A program made the translations under genes and the position numbers. Shown piece after piece: positions 7,288 through 10,537 of a stretch of DNA of 10,537 bases. Under the pieces are notes generated by a model. The model did no database searches, was not told where the DNA came from, and worked only from the letters and a program-made list of their open reading frames with translations. This DNA is from Bacillota bacterium (GTDB taxonomy: Bacteria; Bacillota; UBA4882; UBA8346). The stretch spans positions 1 to 10,537 of the forward strand of contig JAEZKW010000314.1 of the NCBI GenBank assembly GCA_023415375.1, written 5' to 3'. Numbering within the stretch: the first letter of the stretch is position 1; every line of letters begins with the position of its first letter.

Positions 7288-8172
7288 TCATTCTTCCTTT
7301 CCAAACCGGCTGGCTTTAAGATAAATCACAGCAAAAAGTAACAAAATCAAAAAGCTGACTGCCATTAATGCTGAACCATAACCGAAATTACTGGAGTGGA
7401 TGGCTTCTCGGGCAATATACATGGAAAGGGTATTGGTTAAATTAGCCGGACCGCCGCCGGTCATCGCATAAATAGTATTAACATTGTTAAATTCCCAAAC
7501 CACCCGGAGCAGTGTCGTCAGTATAATGGTTTCTTTTAAAAAAGGTAAAGTTACCTGAGTAAAAGATTTCCATTTACCTCCGCCATCCACAGCGCAGGAC
7601 TCATATAATTCCGTTGGAATTGTCTGTAAAGCCGCTAACATCGTAATAGCAAAAAATGGGATTCCGCGCCATAATTCAGCAAATATCACAGCTCCGAAAG
7701 CTGTATTCAAATTACTGACCCAAGCCAGCGGCTGATGAATCAGTCCCACTTTGATCAGCAAATCATTAATAACTCCCATATGCTCGTTATACATAATTGA
7801 CCACATCATCGCCGTCAGGACACCAGAAATAGCCCATGGTGAAAAAATGATCCCCCGGACCACTCCCCGTCCTTTAAAGCTTTGATTGAGCAATAAAGCA
7901 ACGGACAATCCAGATATAAATTGCAATGTTACTTCCCAGAATACCCAACGGGTTGTAACCCAGAGGCTGGAATAAAATAACTCATCCTGAGTGAAGATTG
8001 CTTTAAAATTGTCCAATCCGATAAAACCATTGGCATAAGGCTTGTTTAAAAAGAAATTATGAAGACTGTAATAAAAAATAGTCCCTACCGGATAAATCAT
8101 AAAAACAGCAATCAGGATCAGGACCGGGAGTAAAAATAAGTAAGGCAGTCGTGATTTCTCTGTTGATGTCAT
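7288..8172 (-). CDS. Sugar ABC transporter permease, CUT1 (MalF/UgpA-like)
   Basis: This is the first gene of the transporter cluster and partner of the MalG-like permease. The chosen start is the ATG at 8172, preceded by AGGAGG (8185-8190) at about 12 bases; it gives 294 residues, normal for UgpA-type permeases. The open frame extends to a TTG at 8211, but that extension would read through the strong Shine-Dalgarno. Helices are visible at about 9-30, 72-95, 105-128, 157-182, about 212-228 and 268-286. The ATPase-docking loop reads ELYESCAVDGGGKWKSF (188-204) followed by VTLP (207-210), a slightly diverged EAA motif with SC replacing the usual AA. FVMTGGGPxxxT-type phrasing appears as IYAMTGGGPANLTNT (234-248), typical of this subfamily. 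It is transcribed divergently from the kinase gene on the other strand. Confidence 0.95.
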   Translation of the reverse strand: MTSTEKSRLPYLFLLPVLILIAVFMIYPVGTIFYYSLHNFFLNKPYANGFIGLDNFKAIFTQDELFYSSLWVTTRWVFWEVTLQFISGLSVALLLNQSFKGRGVVRGIIFSPWAISGVLTAMMWSIMYNEHMGVINDLLIKVGLIHQPLAWVSNLNTAFGAVIFAELWRGIPFFAITMLAALQTIPTELYESCAVDGGGKWKSFTQVTLPFLKETIILTTLLRVVWEFNNVNTIYAMTGGGPANLTNTLSMYIAREAIHSSNFGYGSALMAVSFLILLLFAVIYLKASRFGKEE

Positions 8173-8184
8173 GTGTGACTTCAA

Positions 8185-8190
8185 CCTCCT
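8185..8190 (-). promoter_or_regulatory. Ribosome binding site deciding the start of the first permease
   Basis: AGGAGG on the minus strand lies 12 bases before the ATG at 8172. Its presence inside the longer open frame (from the TTG at 8211) argues for the shorter protein. Confidence 0.75.
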
Positions 8191-8362
8191 GTTTTCAAAT
8201 ATAGGGTCCAATACCGGGCCGCATTTGTTACATTACAAATTTGGTACGTTAAAAGTTGTAGAAAAATGCAGCTAATATTCCCTTAATACTACCGTAATTA
8301 TTATTAATCATTTAAGGAATGGAAAGAATAAAATATCTTATCTAAAATGTCCAATTTATTCA

Positions 8363-8689
8363 ATGAAAATGATGCTTATATTTCTATCATATCCATTATT
8401 CGGACTTGGACCATTTGAGAGCAGCAGCAAGGAGTTTTACCCTAAAACTCAGGCCGTTTTACGATTTATCGGAATCGAGTAGGGAGTGTATTTGGTATGC
8501 GTCCAGCGATTCAACCGATATCGATCCTTTTTAAAAAGTGAATTTGTACCTTTCCGGGAGCGCTTGGTTGAAACCCTTTCCAAAAAACATCCACAATTAT
8601 TTACATTTATAGGCGTCCTCTTTGCCAATCAACAGGGAAATAAATTCGGTCTGCAAGTGAAAAGGGAGTTTTTTATCAGCAAATTCTGA
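8363..8689 (+). pseudogene. Possible decayed ORF with a single in-frame TAG (unrecognised)
   Basis: An ATG at 8363 opens 39 codons ending at TAG 8480-8482. The same frame then stays open from GTG 8486 for 67 codons to TGA at 8687-8689. The first part reads MKMMLIFLSYPLFGLGPFESS and the second contains QRFNRYRSFLKSEFVPFRER and VETLSKKHPQLFTFIGVLFA, which looks protein-like but matches no family I know. There is no Shine-Dalgarno before 8363. An AGGGA directly abuts the GTG at 8486, too close to work normally. It may be the remnant of a lost gene or a chance open frame. Confidence 0.22.
8432..8450. promoter_or_regulatory. Perfect inverted repeat in the divergent intergenic region
   Basis: GAGTTTTA-CCC-TAAAACTC has perfect 8-bp arms with a 3-base spacer. 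It could be an operator for one of the two divergent transcription units or a small hairpin. No T-run follows it closely on either strand, which speaks against a terminator. Confidence 0.4.
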
Positions 8690-8731
8690 GAATAAAAAGG
8701 CAATTCCTGACAAGATCTAAAAGAAAGCCCA

Positions 8732-8740
8732 TGGTAAAAT
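8732..8740 (+). promoter_or_regulatory. Possible extended -10 promoter element of the PfkB kinase gene
   Basis: TGGTAAAAT is an extended -10 (TGn plus a 5/6 match). CTGACA (8707-8712) resembles a -35, but its 22-base spacing is too long, so the TG extension would have to compensate. Transcription would start near 8747, about 30 bases before the GTG at 8777 and only 12 before the ATG at 8759. This fits the downstream start better. Confidence 0.4.
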
Positions 8741-8776
8741 CTAGTTATTCATCAACATATGAAGAGGATTGATACC

Positions 8777-9634
8777 GTGGACATTATAAAGCCTCAACAA
8801 TTACCCATCTTACAAGAATCCATAAAAGCGCAAAACTTAAGAATTATCGCCATGACTGTCTGTTGTATGGATGTTTATCCTCAAAGGAATGAAGCCTATG
8901 TTGGAGGGAACTCGATTAATTTTGCTGCTCAATGTGTTCAAAAAGGGATCAGCAATACTTCTGTATTAGGATGCATCGGTACAGATGACTATGGGTGGGA
9001 GATTATTGATATTCTTACTAAAAGCCGGATTAATGTATCCCATCTTCATACACGTTCGGGAAAAACTGCTTCGAACCGAATTTATATCTCTGAAAAAGGG
9101 GAGCGCTTTTTTTTACCCGATAGTTGGGATGGAGGGGTTTATCAATCATTTATGCTATCGGAGGAAGATTGGGCTTTTGTATTTGAACACGATATCGTAG
9201 CCATACCTGCCAACAATCCCAATTTTGCCAGTGCTCTTGATAAATTGGGGGATAGCAAAAAACTGGTAGTGGATTTTCTAGACAGCCGCGATTACCAAGC
9301 GATTGAAAATGCTTTACCTAAAATAGCTTTAGGGTTTATTAGTGGCGATCAGGATATGGTAACCCGATTGAAACCTTTATCGGAGACAATTCAAACCTCG
9401 ATTATTGTAACTTCGGGGGCTAATGGGAGTATAGCACTCCTTGGTGGCAAGGAATTTTATCAGACCGCCGTCCCTGTTGAAACCATTGTTGATACTACTG
9501 GATGCGGTGATTCCTACCAAGCTGCTTTTACGATTTCCTGGTGGAAAGAACATGATATTTCCAGGGCTATGAAAGAAGGAGCTGCAGCCGCAGCGGCTAC
9601 TTTAACACATATGGGCGGTATTGGAAATCTTTAA
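8777..9634 (+). CDS. PfkB-family sugar kinase, fructoselysine 6-kinase (FrlD)-like
   Basis: This is predicted to be a cytoplasmic ATP-dependent kinase of the ribokinase superfamily. The GTG at 8777 is chosen because AAGAGG ends 10 bases before it. The in-frame ATG at 8759 has no Shine-Dalgarno and would add six residues. The protein has 285 residues; E. coli FrlD, as I recall it, has about 260. Similarity to FrlD is visible in CCMDVYPQ (29-36), YVGGNSINFA (41-50, sugar-binding region), GTDDYGWEI (68-76), INVSHLHTRSGKTA (85-98) and LSEEDWAF (127-134). The PfkB signature near the C-terminus reads DTTGCGDSYQAAF (239-251), with catalytic base D245. The usual GAGD anion hole is GCGD here. About 20 residues precede the point where FrlD begins. 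It is divergent from the sugar transporter operon and may phosphorylate the imported compound, possibly an Amadori-type sugar amine. No FrlB-like deglycase is present, so the substrate is uncertain. Confidence 0.88.
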   Translation: MDIIKPQQLPILQESIKAQNLRIIAMTVCCMDVYPQRNEAYVGGNSINFAAQCVQKGISNTSVLGCIGTDDYGWEIIDILTKSRINVSHLHTRSGKTASNRIYISEKGERFFLPDSWDGGVYQSFMLSEEDWAFVFEHDIVAIPANNPNFASALDKLGDSKKLVVDFLDSRDYQAIENALPKIALGFISGDQDMVTRLKPLSETIQTSIIVTSGANGSIALLGGKEFYQTAVPVETIVDTTGCGDSYQAAFTISWWKEHDISRAMKEGAAAAAATLTHMGGIGNL

Positions 9635-9715
9635 ACATTAACTAGATGTATATCCGGCAACATTGGAAATAAAAAGTTCGATAACCTTGGTAACTATAAC
9701 ATAAATCAAATTAAA

Positions 9716-9751
9716 AAAGAACCCTAACTCTAAACTGAGCTAGGGTTCTTT
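9716..9751 (-). terminator. Intrinsic terminator shared by convergent genes
   Basis: AAAGAACCCTAACTC (9716-9730) pairs with GAGCTAGGGTTCTTT (9737-9751) around a 6-base loop, giving a 15-bp stem with one mismatch. On the minus strand the stem is followed by a T-run (TTCTTTTTTAA), an excellent terminator for the solute-binding protein gene. On the plus strand it ends TTCTTTCCCC, so it may also stop the kinase transcript less efficiently. Confidence 0.85.
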
Positions 9752-9764
9752 CCCCCTCTACCTT

Positions 9765-10537
9765 TCATTTTATAGTTTTAATTGCCTTCAGGGCAAAAGA
9801 AGTTTCGGTGATTTTTTCATAAGGAACTCCCTTTTCAAGTTCCCCTGCTTCTTTCATGATTCCTTGCATTAATTCAAATGACTGCTTCTTTAATAAAGGA
9901 TCCGTATTCCAGGTACCCTGATTTTTATATCTTTCGGCAACCATTGTTAGTAATAACTCACTGGTGTCAGGAAACGAAGGAGCAATCGCTTTGGCGATTT
10001 CCGCCGGAGTGTGCCCCGCAACCCAAAGCTGCCCTTTATAGAGAGCATTGGTAAATTTCTGAATCAGCTGGGCGTTCTTTTTCAAAAAACTTTTTTTTGC
10101 AAAATAGGCTGTATATGATACTTCACCGCTGTCTTTACCAATGGATGCGACTACATAGCCCTTTCCTTCTTTTTCAAGCATCGATGCGGTGGGCTCGAAT
10201 AAAGCTACATAATCTCCTTGACCGTTTAGAAAAGCTGGCGCCATTAATGCAAATTGAACATTGGTGTTTACATCAACATCTTTCCCTGGCCAAAGACCTT
10301 TTTTCTTCAATATATACTCCAGCACCATCTCGGGCATACCGCCTTTACGCCCGCCAATAATCAATTTTCCTTTGACTTTCTCCCATTTAAAATCCGGTTC
10401 TGGTTTGCGACCTACTAAAAAGGAGCCGTCCCGATTGGTAACTTGTGCAAAAATAGTCGGATAATCGGTTTTTCCCTCATTATAAACATACAAGGTTGCT
10501 TCCGGGCCCCCAAAGCCAATATCTGCTTGACCTGATA
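9765..10537 (-). CDS. NitT/TauT-family ABC transporter substrate-binding protein, N-terminus beyond window
   Basis: The C-terminal 256 residues are present, and the frame stays open to the right edge. The TTG at 10493 is only an internal codon, because the upstream sequence continues a typical motif, SGQADIGFGGPEATLYVYN. Further family marks are DGSFLVGRKPEP, KGKLIIGGRKGGMPEMVLEY, NVQFALMAPAFLNGQGDYVA and LFEPTASMLEKEGKGYVVAS. These place it among the NMT1/SsuA/TauA-like periplasmic or lipid-anchored binding proteins that feed nitrate, sulfonate, pyrimidine-precursor or similar small-molecule importers. The ligand cannot be told from this fragment. The signal peptide and partner permease and ATPase would lie to the right or elsewhere. 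It converges on the kinase gene across the terminator, so it belongs to a separate transcription unit. Confidence 0.9.
   Translation of the reverse strand, partial: SGQADIGFGGPEATLYVYNEGKTDYPTIFAQVTNRDGSFLVGRKPEPDFKWEKVKGKLIIGGRKGGMPEMVLEYILKKKGLWPGKDVDVNTNVQFALMAPAFLNGQGDYVALFEPTASMLEKEGKGYVVASIGKDSGEVSYTAYFAKKSFLKKNAQLIQKFTNALYKGQLWVAGHTPAEIAKAIAPSFPDTSELLLTMVAERYKNQGTWNTDPLLKKQSFELMQGIMKEAGELEKGVPYEKITETSFALKAIKTIK

Larger units (their letters stand above)
8191..8758. other. Divergent intergenic region between sugar transporter operon and PfkB kinase gene
   Basis: No confident gene lies in this stretch of more than 560 bp. The part near the permease gene (8220-8400) is very AT-rich and should contain the transporter operon promoter, but I find no -35/-10 pair good enough to mark. 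ATTCCCTTAA (8277-8286) and TTTAAGGAAT (8311-8320) are a near inverted repeat 24 bp apart. From about 8400 the composition becomes less AT-rich and code-like, with the palindrome at 8432-8450 and the interrupted ORF described separately. Confidence 0.6.

Noticed and set aside
8173..8211. Longer N-terminus of the first permease from a TTG at 8211
   Set aside because: The extension contains the AGGAGG that serves the ATG at 8172, and CUT1 permeases normally begin just before the first helix.
8173..8776. Riboswitch, T-box or small RNA in the large intergenic region
   Set aside because: I looked for conserved T-box, glmS, lysine or other leader motifs and GC-rich paired stems and saw none; only short inverted repeats are present.
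9765..10493. Complete 242-residue solute-binding protein starting at 10493
   Set aside because: The codon at 10493 is an internal TTG (Leu). The frame continues to the right edge with the family motif SGQADIGFGGPEAT, so the gene is truncated by the window, not by biology.
1..10537. CRISPR array, tRNA, rRNA, phage or toxin-antitoxin genes
   Set aside because: There are no regularly spaced repeats, no tRNA TΨC-arm (GTTCGA-type) clusters with paired acceptor stems, and no integrase, transposase or toxin signatures in any frame.

Overview
The window reads as chromosomal DNA of a carbohydrate-using member of the Bacillota. It is moderately AT-rich, has strong AGGAGG-type ribosome binding sites and uses TTG and GTG starts. 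It carries a YesM/YesN-type two-component pair next to a CUT1 sugar ABC transporter, which is a hallmark of that phylum. The sugar-binding protein has an ordinary signal peptide and no convincing lipobox. That is unusual for a monoderm Firmicute and may point to a diderm lineage (Halanaerobia/Limnochordia-like). This is an inference, and the species cannot be named from the sequence.

Region 1 (1-8172, minus strand) is one co-oriented carbohydrate uptake and sensing cluster. In transcription order it contains two CUT1 permeases (8172-7288 and 7284-6442, 3 bp apart), a membrane histidine kinase of the YesM/LytS class (6327-4504), an AraC-type response regulator of the YesN class (4516-2927, overlapping the kinase by 13 bp), the extracellular sugar-binding protein (2778-1492), and a large protein cut by the left edge (1340-1). 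That last protein has a LamG-like N-terminal half and FG-GAP/calcium-loop repeats. No transporter ATPase is encoded here, so a shared MsmX/UgpC-type ATPase is presumably supplied from elsewhere, as is common for CUT1 systems. A long imperfect palindrome with GGCTGTCC ends, possibly a MITE, separates the last two genes.

Region 2 (8173-8776) is a divergent intergenic stretch of about 600 bp with no confident gene. It holds a perfect 8-bp inverted repeat, a possible decayed ORF interrupted by one in-frame TAG, and an extended -10 box in front of the plus-strand gene.

Region 3 (8777-9634, plus strand) is a PfkB-family kinase that most resembles fructoselysine 6-kinase (FrlD). Being divergent from the sugar transporter, it could phosphorylate the imported substrate. 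The link between kinase, transporter and FG-GAP protein is inferred from proximity only.

Region 4 (9765-10537, minus strand) is a NitT/TauT-type solute-binding protein cut by the right edge. It converges on the kinase across a clear hairpin terminator and looks like the end of a separate operon.

Each gene belongs to a recognisable family. I see no phage, CRISPR, toxin-antitoxin, tRNA or rRNA gene, and nothing that clearly constitutes a new system. The best leads are the gene combination around an unknown sugar, the palindromic element, the intergenic region, and the kinase's GCGD active-site variant.
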